NCBI GenBank assembly: GCA_028622995.1
Contig: JAJQJQ010000008.1
Coordinates: 62,001-126,000 of the forward strand
DNA length: 64,000 nucleotides
Direction: 5' to 3'
Source of the DNA: Panagrolaimus kolymaensis
Lineage: Eukaryota; Nematoda; Chromadorea; Rhabditida; Panagrolaimidae
Below, piece by piece: positions 1-11,806 of the stretch. Every line of letters begins with the position of its first letter. Positions within the stretch are counted from its first letter, which is position 1. The notes under the pieces were generated by a model. That model was given only the letters and a program-made list of their open reading frames with translations, ran no database searches and was not told where the DNA came from. A program made the position numbers and the translations under genes.

Positions 1-2762
1 GAAGCTTACTTTTTATGGTTAATTTTCGCAATATTTATTTTTATTTTTTGAATAATTGAAGTCAAGCTTCAAACGTTCCATTCTTGATGGAGGCGTTAAA
101 AATAGAAAAGCTATTACAAAATTTTTGTTTTGAAGCTAACTTTTTATGGTTAATTTTCGCAATATTTATTTTTATTTTTTGAATAATTGAAGTCAAGCTT
201 CAAACGTTCCATTCTTGATGGAGGCGTTAAAAATAGAAAAGCTATTCCAAAATTTTTGTTTTGAAGCTAACTTTTAAGGTTATTCTTCGCAATATTTTTA
301 ATTTTTATTTATTGAATCTCGAAATTCTGGCTTCAAACATTCCATAAGTGATGCAGGTTTTATTTATAGAAAAAGTATTACAAAATTTTTGTTTTGAAGC
401 TAACTTTTAAGGTTATTCTTCGCAATATTTTTAATTTTTATTTATTGAATCTCGAAATTCTGGCTTCAAACATTCCATAAGTGATGCAGGTTTTATTTAT
501 AGAAAAAGTATTACAAAATTTTTGTTTTGAAGCTTACTTTTTATGGTTAATATTCGCAATATTTATTTTTATTTTTTGAATAATTGAAGTCAAGCTTCAA
601 ACGTTCCATTCATTGTGGAGGCGTTAAAAATAGCAAATCTATTACTAAATTTTTGTTTTGAAGCTAACTTTTTAAGGTTATTCTTCGCAATATTTATTTT
701 TATTTTTTGAATAATTGAAGTCAAGCTTCAAACGTTCCATTCATTGTGGAGGCGTTAAAAATAGCAAAGCTATTACAAAATTTTTGTTTTGAAGCTAACT
801 TTTAAGGTTATTCTTCGCAATATTTTTAATTTTATTTTATTGAATCTCGAAATTCTAGCTTCAAACGTTCTATTCATTGTGGAGGCGTAAAAAATAGAAA
901 AGCTATTACAAAATTTTTGTTTTGAAGCTAACTTTTTATGGTTAATTTTCGCAATATTTATTTTTATTTTTTGAATAATTGAAGTCAAGCTTCAAACGTT
1001 CCATTCTTGATGGAGGCGTTAAAAATAGAAAAGCTATTCCAAATTTTTTGTTTTGAAGCTAACTTTTAAGGTTATTCTTCGCAATATTTTTAATTTTATT
1101 TTATTGAATCTCGAAATTCTAGCTTCAAACGTTCCATTCTTGGTGGAGGCGTTAAAAATAGCAAATCTATTACTAAATTTTTGTTTTGAAGCTAACTTTT
1201 AAGGTTATTCTTCGCAATATTTTTAATTTTATTTTATTGAATCTCGAAATTCTGGCTTAAACATTCCATTCATTGTGGAGGCGTTAAAAATAGCAAAGCT
1301 ATTACAAAATTTTTGTTTTGAAGCTAACTTTTTAAGGTTATTCTTCGCAATATTTATTTTTATTTTTTGAATAATTGAAATCAAGCTTCAAACGTTCTAT
1401 TCATTGTGGAGGCGTTAAAAATAGAAAAGCTATTCCATATTTTTTGTTTTGAAGCTAACTTTTTAAGGTTATTCTTCGCAATATTTTTAATTTTATTTTA
1501 TTGAATCTCGAAATTCTAGCTTCAAACGTTCCATTCTTGGTGGAGGCGTTAAAAATAGCAAAGCTATAACAAAATTTTTGTTTTGAAGCTAACTTTTAAG
1601 GTTATTCTTCGCAATATTTTTAATTTTATTTTATTGAATCTCGAAATTCTGGCTTCAAACATTCCATAAGTGATGCAGGTTTTATTTATAGAAAAAGTAT
1701 TACAAAATTTTTGTTTTGAAGCTAACTTTTTATGGTTAATTTTCGCAATATTTATTTTTATTTTTTGAATAATTGAAGTCAAGCTTCAAACGTTCCATTC
1801 TTGATGGAGGCGTTAAAAATAGAAAAGCTATTCCAAATTTTTTGTTTTGAAGCTAACTTTTTAAGGTTATTCTTCGCAATATTTTTAATTTTATTTTATT
1901 GAATCTCGAAATTCTAGCTTCAAACGTTCCATTCTTGGTGGAGGCGTTAAAAATAGCAAAGCTATAACAAAATTTTTGTTTTGAAGCTAACTTTTAAGGT
2001 TATTCTTCGCAATATTTTTAATTTTATTTTATTGAATCTCGAAATTCTGGCTTCAAACATTCCATAAGTGATGCAGGTTTTATTTATAGAAAAAGTATTA
2101 CAAAATTTTTGTTTTGAAGCTAACTTTTTAAGGTTATTCTTCGCAATATTTATTTTTATTTTTTGAATAATTGAAGTCAAGCTTCAAACGTTCCATTCTT
2201 GATGGAGGCGTTAAAAATAGAAAAGCTATTCCAAATTTTTTGTTTTGAAGCTAACTTTTTAAGGTTATTCTTCGCAATATTTTTAATTTTATTTTATTGA
2301 ATCTCGAAATTCTAGCTTCAAACGTTCCATTCTTGGTGGAGGCGTTAAAAATAGCAATGCTATAACAAAATTTTTGTTTTGAAGCTAACTTTTAAGGTTA
2401 TTCTTCGCAATATTTTTAATTTTATTTTATTGAATCTCGAAATTCTAGCTTCAAACGTTCCATTCTTGGTGGAGGCGTTAAAAATGGCAATGCTATTACA
2501 AATTTTTTGTTTTGAAGCTAACTTTTAAGGTTATTCTTCGCAATATTTTTAATTTTATTTTATTGAATCTCGAAATTCTGGCTTCAAACATTCCATAAGT
2601 GATGCAGGTTTTATTTATAGAAAAAGTATTACAAAATTTTTGTTTTGAAGCTTACTTTTTATGGTTAATTTTCGCAATATTTATTTTTATTTTTTGAATA
2701 ATTGAAGTCAAGCTTCAAACGTTCCATTCATTGTGGAGGCGTTAAAAATAGCAAATCTATTA

Positions 2763-4430
2763 CTAAATTTTTGTTTTGAAGCTAACTTTTAAGGTTATTC
2801 TTCGCAATATTTTCAATTTTATTTTATTGAATCTCGAAATTCTGGCTTCAAACATTCCATAAGTGATGCAGGTTTTATTTATAGAAAAAGTATTACAAAA
2901 TTTTTGTTTTGAAGCTAACTTTTTATGGTTAATTTTCGCAATATTTATTTTTATTTTTTGAATAATTGAAGTCAAGCTTCAAACGTTCCATTCATTGTGG
3001 AGGCATTAAAAATAGCAAAGCTATTACAAAATTTTTGTTTTGAAGCTAACTTTTAAGGTTATTCTTCGCAATATTTTTAATTTTATTTTATTGAATCTCG
3101 AAATTCTGGCTTCAAACATTCCATAAGTGATGCAGGTTTTATTTATAGAAAAAGTATTACAAAATTTTTGTTTTGAAGCTAACTTTTTATGGTTAATTTT
3201 CGCAATATTTATTTTTATTTTTTGAATAATTGAAGTCAAGCTTCAAACGTTCCATTCATTGTGGAGGCGTTAAAAATAGCAAAGCTATTACAAAATTTTT
3301 GTTTTGAAGCTAACTTTTAAGGTTATTCTTCGCAATATTTTTAATTTTATTTTATTGAATCTCGAAATTCTGGCTTCAAACATTCCATAAGTGATGCAGG
3401 TTTTATTTATAGAAAAAGTATTACAAAATTTTTGTTTTGAAGCTAACTTTTTATGGTTAATTTTCGCAATATTTATTTTTATTTTTTGAATAATTGAAGT
3501 CAAGCTTCAAACGTTCCATTCTTGATGGAGGCGTTAAAAATAGCAAAGCTATAACAAAATTTTTGTTTTGAAGCTAACTTTTAAGGTTATTCTTCGCAAT
3601 ATTTTTAATTTTATTTTATTGAATCTCGAAATTCTGGCTTCAAACATTCCATAAGTGATGCAGGTTTTATTTATAGAAAAAGTATTACAAAATTTTTGTT
3701 TTGAAGCTAACTTTTTATGGTTAATTTTCGCAATATTTATTTTTATTTTTTGAATAATTGAAGTCAAGCTTCAAACGTTCCATTCTTGATGGAGGCGTTA
3801 AAAATAGAAAAGCTATTCCAAATTTTTTGTTTTGAAGCTAACTTTTTAAGGTTATTCTTCGCAATATTTTTAATTTTATTTTATTGAATCTCGAAATTCT
3901 AGCTTCAAACGTTCCATTCTTGGTGGAGGCGTTAAAAATGGCAATGCTATTACAAATTTTTTGTTTTGAAGCTAACTTTTAAGGTTATTCTTCGCAATAT
4001 TTTTAATTTTATTTTATTGAATCTCGAAATTCTGGCTTCAAACATTCCATAAGTGATGCAGGTTTTATTTATAGAAAAAGTATTACAAAATTTTTGTTTT
4101 GAAGCTAACTTTTTATGGTTAATTTTCGCAATATTTATTTTTATTTTTTGAATAATTGAAGTCAAGCTTCAAACGTTCCATTCATTGTGGAGGCGTTAAA
4201 AATAGCAAATCTATTACTAAATTTTTGTTTTGAAGCTAACTTTTAAGGTTATTCTTCGCAATATTTTCAATTTTATTTTATTGAATCTCGAAATTCTGGC
4301 TTCAAACATTCCATAAGTGATGCAGGTTTTATTTATAGAAAAAGTATTACAAAATTTTTGTTTTGAAGCTAACTTTTTATGGTTAATTTTCGCAATATTT
4401 ATTTTTATTTTTTGAATAATTGAAGTCAAG
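2763..4430 (+). repeat. Alternating class III / class II dimers (~264 bp)
   Basis: Here a class III monomer (linker CTCGAAATTCTGG, box ATAAGTGATGCAGG, then TATAGAAAAAGTATTAC) alternates with a class II monomer (linker GAATAATTGAAGTCAAG). Most steps between equivalent points are 261-267 bp, with one 401-bp step where an extra class I monomer is inserted. The dimers look like recent local amplifications. Confidence 0.85.
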
Positions 4431-5589
4431 CTTCAAACGTTCCATTCATTGTGGAGGCGTTAAAAATAGCAAATCTATTACTAAATTTTTGTTTTGAAGC
4501 TAACTTTTAAGGTTATTCTTCGCAATATTTTCAATTTTATTTTATTGAATCTCGAAATTCTGGCTTCAAACATTCCATAAGTGATGCAGGTTTTATTTAT
4601 AGAAAAAGTATTACAAAATTTTTGTTTTGAAGCTAACTTTTAAGGTTATTCTTCGCAATATTTTTAATTTTATTTTATTGAATCTCGAAATTCTGGCTTC
4701 AAACATTCCATAAGTGATGCAGGTTTTATTTATAGAAAAAGTATTACAAAATTTTTGTTTTGAAGCTAACTTTTAAGGTTATTCTTCGCAATATTTTTAA
4801 TTTTATTTTATTGAATCTCGAAATTCTAACTTCAAACGTTCCATTCTTGGTGGAGGCGTTAAAAATAGCAATGCTATTACAAAATTTTTGTTTTGAAGCT
4901 AACTTTTTAAGGTTATTCTTCGCAATATTTTTAATTTTATTTTATTGAATCTCGAAATTCTAGCTTCAAACGTTCCATTCATTGTGGAGGCGTTAAAAAT
5001 AGCAAAGCTATTACAAAATTTTTGTTTTGAAGCTAACTTTTTAAGGTTATTCTTCGCAATATTTTTAATTTTATTTTATTGAATCTCGAAATTCTAGCTT
5101 CAAACGTTCCATTCTTGGTGGAGGCGTTAAAAATAGCAATGCTATTACAAAATTTTTGTTTTGAAGCTAACTTTTTAAGGTTATTCTTCGCAATATTTTT
5201 AATTTTATTTTATTGAATCTCGAAATTCTAGCTTCAAACGTTCCATTCATTGTGGAGGCGTTAAAAATAGCAAAGCTATTACAAAATTTTTGTTTTGAAG
5301 CTAACTTTTTAAGGTTATTCTTCGCAATATTTTTAATTTTATTTTATTGAATCTCGAAATTCTAACTTCAAACGTTCCATTCTTGGTGGAGGCGTTAAAA
5401 ATAGCAATGCTATTACAAAATTTTTGTTTTGAAGCTAACTTTTTAAGGTTATTCTTCGCAATATTTTTAATTTTATTTTATTGAATCTCGAAATTCTAGC
5501 TTCAAACGTTCCATTCATTGTGGAGGCGTTAAAAATAGCAAAGCTATTACAAAATTTTTGTTTTGAAGCTAACTTTTTAAGGTTATTCT

Positions 5590-7130
5590 TCGCAATATTT
5601 TTAATTTTATTTTATTGAATCTCGAAATTCTGGCTTCAAACATTCCATAAGTGATGCAGGTTTTATTTATAGAAAAAGTATTACAAAATTTTTGTTTTGA
5701 AGCTAACTTTTAAGGTTATTCTTCGCAATATTTTTAATTTTATTTTATTGAATCTCGAAATTCTAGCTTCAAACGTTCCATTCTTGGTGGAGGCGTTAAA
5801 AATAGCAATGCTATTACAAAATTTTTGTTTTGAAGCTAACTTTTTATGGTTAATTTTCGCAATATTTATTTTTATTTTTTGAATAATTGAAGTCAAGCTT
5901 CAAACGTTCCATTCTTGATGGAGGCGTTAAAAATAGAAAAGCTATTCCAAATTTTTTGTTTTGAAGCTAACTTTTTAAGGTTATTCTTCGCAATATTTTT
6001 AATTTTATTTTATTGAATCTCGAAATTCTAGCTTCAAACGTTCCATTCTTGGTGGAGGCGTTAAAAATGGCAATGCTATTACAAATTTTTTGTTTTGAAG
6101 CTAACTTTTAAGGTTATTCTTCGCAATATTTTTAATTTTATTTTATTGAATCTCGAAATTCTGGCTTCAAACATTCCATAAGTGATGCAGGTTTTATTTA
6201 TAGAAAAAGTATTACAAAATTTTTGTTTTGAAGCTTACTTTTTATGGTTAATTTTCGCAATATTTATTTTTATTTTTTGAATAATTGAAGTCAAGCTTCA
6301 AACGTTCCATTCATTGTGGAGGCGTTAAAAATAGCAAATCTATTACTAAATTTTTGTTTTGAAGCAAACTTTTAAGGTTATTCTTCGCAATATTTTTAAT
6401 TTTATTTTATTGAATCTCGAAATTCTAGCTTCAAACGTTCCATTCATTGTGGAGGCGTTAAAAATAGCAAAGCTATTACAAAATTTTTGTTTTGAAGCTA
6501 ACTTTTTAAGGTTATTCTTCGCAATATTTTTAATTTTATTTTATTGAATCTCGAAATTCTAACTTCAAACGTTCCATTCTTGGTGGAGGCGTTAAAAATA
6601 GCAATGCTATTACAAAATTTTTGTTTTGAAGCTAACTTTTTAAGGTTATTCTTCGCAATATTTTTAATTTTATTTTATTGAATCTCGAAATTCTAACTTC
6701 AAACGTTCCATTCTTGGTGGAGGCGTTAAAAATAGCAAAGCTATTACAAAATTTTTGTTTTGAAGCTAACTTTTTAAGGTTATTCTTCGCAATATTTTTA
6801 ATTTTATTTTATTGAATCTCGAAATTCTAGCTTCAAACGTTCCATTCATTGTGGAGGCGTTAAAAATAGCAAAGCTATTACAAAATTTTTGTTTTGAAGC
6901 TAACTTTTTAAGGTTATTCTTCGCAATATTTTTAATTTTATTTTATTGAATCTCGAAATTCTGGCTTCAAACATTCCATAAGTGATGCAGGTTTTATTTA
7001 TAGAAAAAGTATTACAAAATTTTTGTTTTGAAGCTAACTTTTAAGGTTATTCTTCGCAATATTTTTAATTTTATTTTATTATATCTCGAATTTCTAGCTT
7101 CAAACGTTCCATTCTTGGTGGAGGCGTTAA
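5590..7130 (+). repeat. Long-range duplicate copy A (period 2529 bp)
   Basis: This ~1.54-kb stretch matches 8119-9659 monomer for monomer at an offset of 2529 bp (19 monomers). Shared rare markers are GAAGCAAAC (6362 and 8891), ATGGCAATGC (6067 and 8596), the order of class III monomers and the TATATCTCGAATTT linker (7079 and 9608). Similarity breaks just after 7130, where copy A reads ATGGCAATG and copy B reads ATAACAATG. Confidence 0.8.
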
Positions 7131-8118
7131 AAATGGCAATGCTATTACAAATTTTTTGTTTTGAAGCTAACTTTTAAGGTTATTCTTCGCAATATTTTTA
7201 ATTTTATTTTATTGAATCTCGAAATTCTGGCTTCAAACATTCCATAAGTGATGCAGGTTTTATTTATAGAAAAAGTATTACAAAATTTTTGTTTTGACGC
7301 TTACTTTTTATGGTTAATTTTCGCAATATTTATTTTTATTTTTTGAATAATTGAAGTCAAGCTTCAAACGTTCCATTCATTGTGGAGGCGTTAAAAATAG
7401 CAAATCTATTACAAAATTTTTGTTTTGAAGCTAACTTTTTAAGGTTATTCTTCGCAATATTTTTAATTTTATTTTATTGAATCTCGAAATTCTAACTTCA
7501 AACGTTCCATTCTTGGTGGAGGCGTTAAAAATAGCAAAGCTATTACAAAATTTTTGTTTTGAAGCTAACTTTTTAAGGTTATTCTTCGCAATATTTTTAA
7601 TTTTATTTTATTGAATCTCGAAATTCTAGCTTCAAACGTTCCATTCATTGTGGAGGCGTTAAAAATAGCAAAGCTATTACAAAATTTTTGTTTTGAAGCT
7701 AACTTTTTAAGGTTATTCTTCGCAATATTTTTAATTTTATTTTATTGAATCTCGAAATTCTGGCTTCAAACATTCCATAAGTGATGCAGGTTTTATTTAT
7801 AGAAAAAGTATTACAAAATTTTTGTTTTGAAGCTAACTTTTAAGGTTATTCTTCGCAATATTTTTAATTTTATTTTATTGAATCTCGAAATTCTAGCTTC
7901 AAACGTTCCATTCTTGGTGGAGGCGTTAAAAATAGCAAAGCTATTACAAAATTTTTGTTTTGAAGCTAACTTTTAAGGTTATTCTTCGCAATATTTTTAA
8001 TTTTATTTTATTATATCTCGAATTTCTAGCTTCAAACGTTCCATTCTTGGTGGAGGCGTTAAAAATAACAATGCTATTACAAAATTTTTGTTTTGAAGCT
8101 AACTTTTAAGGTTATTCT

Positions 8119-9659
8119 TCGCAATATTTTTAATTTTATTTTATTGAATCTCGAAATTCTGGCTTCAAACATTCCATAAGTGATGCAGGTTTTATTTATA
8201 GAAAAAGTATTACAAAATTTTTGTTTTGAAGCTAACTTTTAAGGTTATTCTTCGCAATATTTTTAATTTTATTTTATTGAATCTCGAAATTCTAGCTTCA
8301 AACGTTCCATTCTTGGTGGAGGCGTTAAAAATAGCAATGCTATTACAAAATTTTTGTTTTGAAGCTAACTTTTTATGGTTAATTTTCGCAATATTTATTT
8401 TTATTTTTTGAATAATTGAAGTCAAGCTTCAAACGTTCCATTCTTGATGGAGGCGTTAAAAATAGAAAAGCTATTCCAAATTTTTTGTTTTGAAGCTAAC
8501 TTTTTAAGGTTATTCTTCGCAATATTTTTAATTTTATTTTATTGAATCTCGAAATTCTAGCTTCAAACGTTCCATTCTTGGTGGAGGCGTTAAAAATGGC
8601 AATGCTATTACAAATTTTTTGTTTTGAAGCTAACTTTTAAGGTTATTCTTCGCAATATTTTTAATTTTATTTTATTGAATCTCGAAATTCTGGCTTCAAA
8701 CATTCCATAAGTGATGCAGGTTTTATTTATAGAAAAAGTATTACAAAATTTTTGTTTTGAAGCTTACTTTTTATGGTTAATTTTCGCAATATTTATTTTT
8801 ATTTTTTGAATAATTGAAGTCAAGCTTCAAACGTTCCATTCATTGTGGAGGCGTTAAAAATAGCAAATCTATTACTAAATTTTTGTTTTGAAGCAAACTT
8901 TTAAGGTTATTCTTCGCAATATTTTTAATTTTATTTTATTGAATCTCGAAATTCTAGCTTCAAACGTTCCATTCATTGTGGAGGCGTTAAAAATAGCAAA
9001 GCTATTACAAAATTTTTGTTTTGAAGCTAACTTTTTAAGGTTATTCTTCGCAATATTTTTAATTTTATTTTATTGAATCTCGAAATTCTAACTTCAAACG
9101 TTCCATTCTTGGTGGAGGCGTTAAAAATAGCAATGCTATTACAAAATTTTTGTTTTGAAGCTAACTTTTTAAGGTTATTCTTCGCAATATTTTTAATTTT
9201 ATTTTATTGAATCTCGAAATTCTAACTTCAAACGTTCCATTCTTGGTGGAGGCGTTAAAAATAGCAAAGCTATTACAAAATTTTTGTTTTGAAGCTAACT
9301 TTTTAAGGTTATTCTTCGCAATATTTTTAATTTTATTTTATTGAATCTCGAAATTCTAGCTTCAAACGTTCCATTCATTGTGGAGGCGTTAAAAATAGCA
9401 AAGCTATTACAAAATTTTTGTTTTGAAGCTAACTTTTTAAGGTTATTCTTCGCAATATTTTTAATTTTATTTTATTGAATCTCGAAATTCTGGCTTCAAA
9501 CATTCCATAAGTGATGCAGGTTTTATTTATAGAAAAAGTATTACAAAATTTTTGTTTTGAAGCTAACTTTTAAGGTTATTCTTCGCAATATTTTTAATTT
9601 TATTTTATTATATCTCGAATTTCTAGCTTCAAACGTTCCATTCTTGGTGGAGGCGTTAA
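8119..9659 (+). repeat. Long-range duplicate copy B (period 2529 bp)
   Basis: Partner of 5590-7130. It carries the same ordered set of rare monomer variants, including GAAGCAAAC at about 8891. The variant ATAACAATGC appears near 8065, 9662 and 9930, so a further, smaller exchange has moved it within this block. Confidence 0.8.
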
Positions 9660-10960
9660 AAATAACAATGCTATTACAAAATTTTTGTTTTGAAGCTAAC
9701 TTTTTAAGGTTATTCTTCGCAATATTTTTAATTTTATTTTATTGAATCTCGAAATTCTGGCTTCAAACATTCCATAAGTGATGCAGGTTTTATTTATAGA
9801 AAAAGTATTACAAAATTTTTGTTTTGAAGCTAACTTTTAAGGTTATTCTTCGCAATATTTTTAATTTTATTTTATTATATCTCGAATTTCTAGCTTCAAA
9901 CGTTCCATTCTTGGTGGAGGCGTTAAAAATAACAATGCTATTACAAAATTTTTGTTTTGAAGCTAACTTTTTAAGGTTATTCTTCGCAATATTTTTAATT
10001 TTATTTTATTGAATCTCGAAATTCTAGCTTCAAACGTTCCATTCATTGTGGAGGCGTTAAAAATAGCAAAGCTATTACAAAATTTTTGTTTTGAAGCTAA
10101 CTTTTTAAGGTTATTCTTCGCAATATTTTTAATTTTATTTTATTGAATCTCGAAATTCTAGCTTCAAACGTTCCATTCTTGGTGGAGGCGTTAAAAATAG
10201 CAATGCTATTACAAAATTTTTGTTTTGAAGCTAACTTTTTAAGGTTATTCTTCGCAATATTTTTAATTTTATTTTATTGAATCTCGAAATTCTAGCTTCA
10301 AACGTTCCATTCATTGTGGAGGCGTTAAAAATAGCAAAGCTATTACAAAATTTTTGTTTTGAAGCTAACTTTTTAAGGTTATTCTTCGCAATATTTTTAA
10401 TTTTATTTTATTGAATCTCGAAATTCTAACTTCAAACGTTCCATTCTTGGTGGAGGCGTTAAAAATAGCAATGCTATTACAAAATTTTTGTTTTGAAGCT
10501 AACTTTTTAAGGTTATTCTTCGCAATATTTTTAATTTTATTTTATTGAATCTCGAAATTCTAACTTCAAACGTTCCATTCTTGGTGGAGGCGTTAAAAAT
10601 AGCAAAGCTATTACAAAATTTTTGTTTTGAAGCTAACTTTTTAAGGTTATTCTTCGCAATATTTTTAATTTTATTTTATTGAATCTCGAAATTCTAGCTT
10701 CAAACGTTCCATTCATTGTGGAGGCGTTAAAAATAGCAAAGCTATTACAAAATTTTTGTTTTGAAGCTAACTTTTTAAGGTTATTCTTCGCAATATTTTT
10801 AATTTTATTTTATTGAATCTCGAAATTCTGGCTTCAAACATTCCATAAGTGATGCAGGTTTTATTTATAGAAAAAGTATTACAAAATTTTTGTTTTGAAG
10901 CTAACTTTTAAGGTTATTCTTCGCAATATTTTTAATTTTATTTTATTGAATCTCGAAATT

Positions 10961-11630
10961 CTAGCTTCAAACGTTCCATTCATTGTGGAGGCGTTAAAAA
11001 TAGCAAAGCTATTACAAAATTTTTGTTTTGAAGCTAACTTTTTAAGGTTATTCTTCGCAATATTTTTAATTTTATTTTATTGAATCTCGAAATTCTAGCT
11101 TCAAACGTTCCATTCATTGTGGAGGCGTTAAAAATAGCAAAGCTATTACAAAATTTTTGTTTTGAAGCTAACTTTTTAAGGTTATTCTTCGCAATATTTT
11201 TAATTTTATTTTATTGAATCTCGAAATTCTAGCTTCAAACGTTCCATTCATTGTGGAGGCGTTAAAAATAGCAAAGCTATTACAAAATTTTTGTTTTGAA
11301 GCTAACTTTTTAAGGTTATTCTTCGCAATATTTTTAATTTTATTTTATTGAATCTCGAAATTCTAGCTTCAAACGTTCCATTCATTGTGGAGGCGTTAAA
11401 AATAGCAAAGCTATTACAAAATTTTTGTTTTGAAGCTAACTTTTTAAGGTTATTCTTCGCAATATTTTTAATTTTATTTTATTGAATCTCGAAATTCTAG
11501 CTTCAAACGTTCCATTCATTGTGGAGGCGTTAAAAATAGCAAAGCTATTACAAAATTTTTGTTTTGAAGCTAACTTTTTAAGGTTATTCTTCGCAATATT
11601 TTTAATTTTATTTTATTGAATCTCGAAATT
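10961..11630 (+). repeat. Run of five apparently identical 134-bp class I monomers
   Basis: Units start at 10961, 11095, 11229, 11363 and 11497, exactly 134 bp apart. Each carries CATTCATTGTGG with GCAAAGCT, and they look identical by eye. This is the most homogeneous stretch of block 1. It ends 165 bp before the strand switch at 11795/11796. Confidence 0.85.
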
Positions 11631-11784
11631 CTAGCTTCAAACGTTCCATTCTTGGTGGAGGCGTTAAAAATAGCAATGCTATTACAAAATTTTTGTTTTG
11701 AAGCTAACTTTTTAAGGTTATTCTTCGCAATATTTTTAATTTTATTTTATTGAATCTCGAAATTCTAGCTTCAAACGTTCCATT

Positions 11785-11806
11785 CATTGTGGAGGATATA
11801 ATAAAA
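11785..11806. other. Convergent strand-switch junction 1
   Basis: F-orientation sequence runs through CATTCATTGTGGAGG, where a normal monomer would continue CGTTAAAAA. From 11796 the sequence is instead ATATAATAAAATAAAATT, the reverse-complement linker that normally follows AATTCGAG. Only one G is compatible with both sides, so microhomology is about 1 bp. No foreign bases are inserted. Both partners are cut in mid-monomer. Confidence 0.95.

Larger units (their letters stand above)
1..11795 (+). repeat. Satellite block 1, F orientation
   Basis: About 88 monomers in F orientation. This block is the most heterogeneous in the window: class I, class II and about 23 class III monomers are interspersed, with variants GAAAAGCTATTCCAAA, GCAAATCTATTACTAAA and ATGGCAATGC. 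Class III monomers are concentrated in 1-4.8 kb and continue to about 10.86 kb. The last 0.8 kb is homogeneous class I. The block ends abruptly in mid-monomer at the first strand switch. No gene is seen. Confidence 0.95.
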
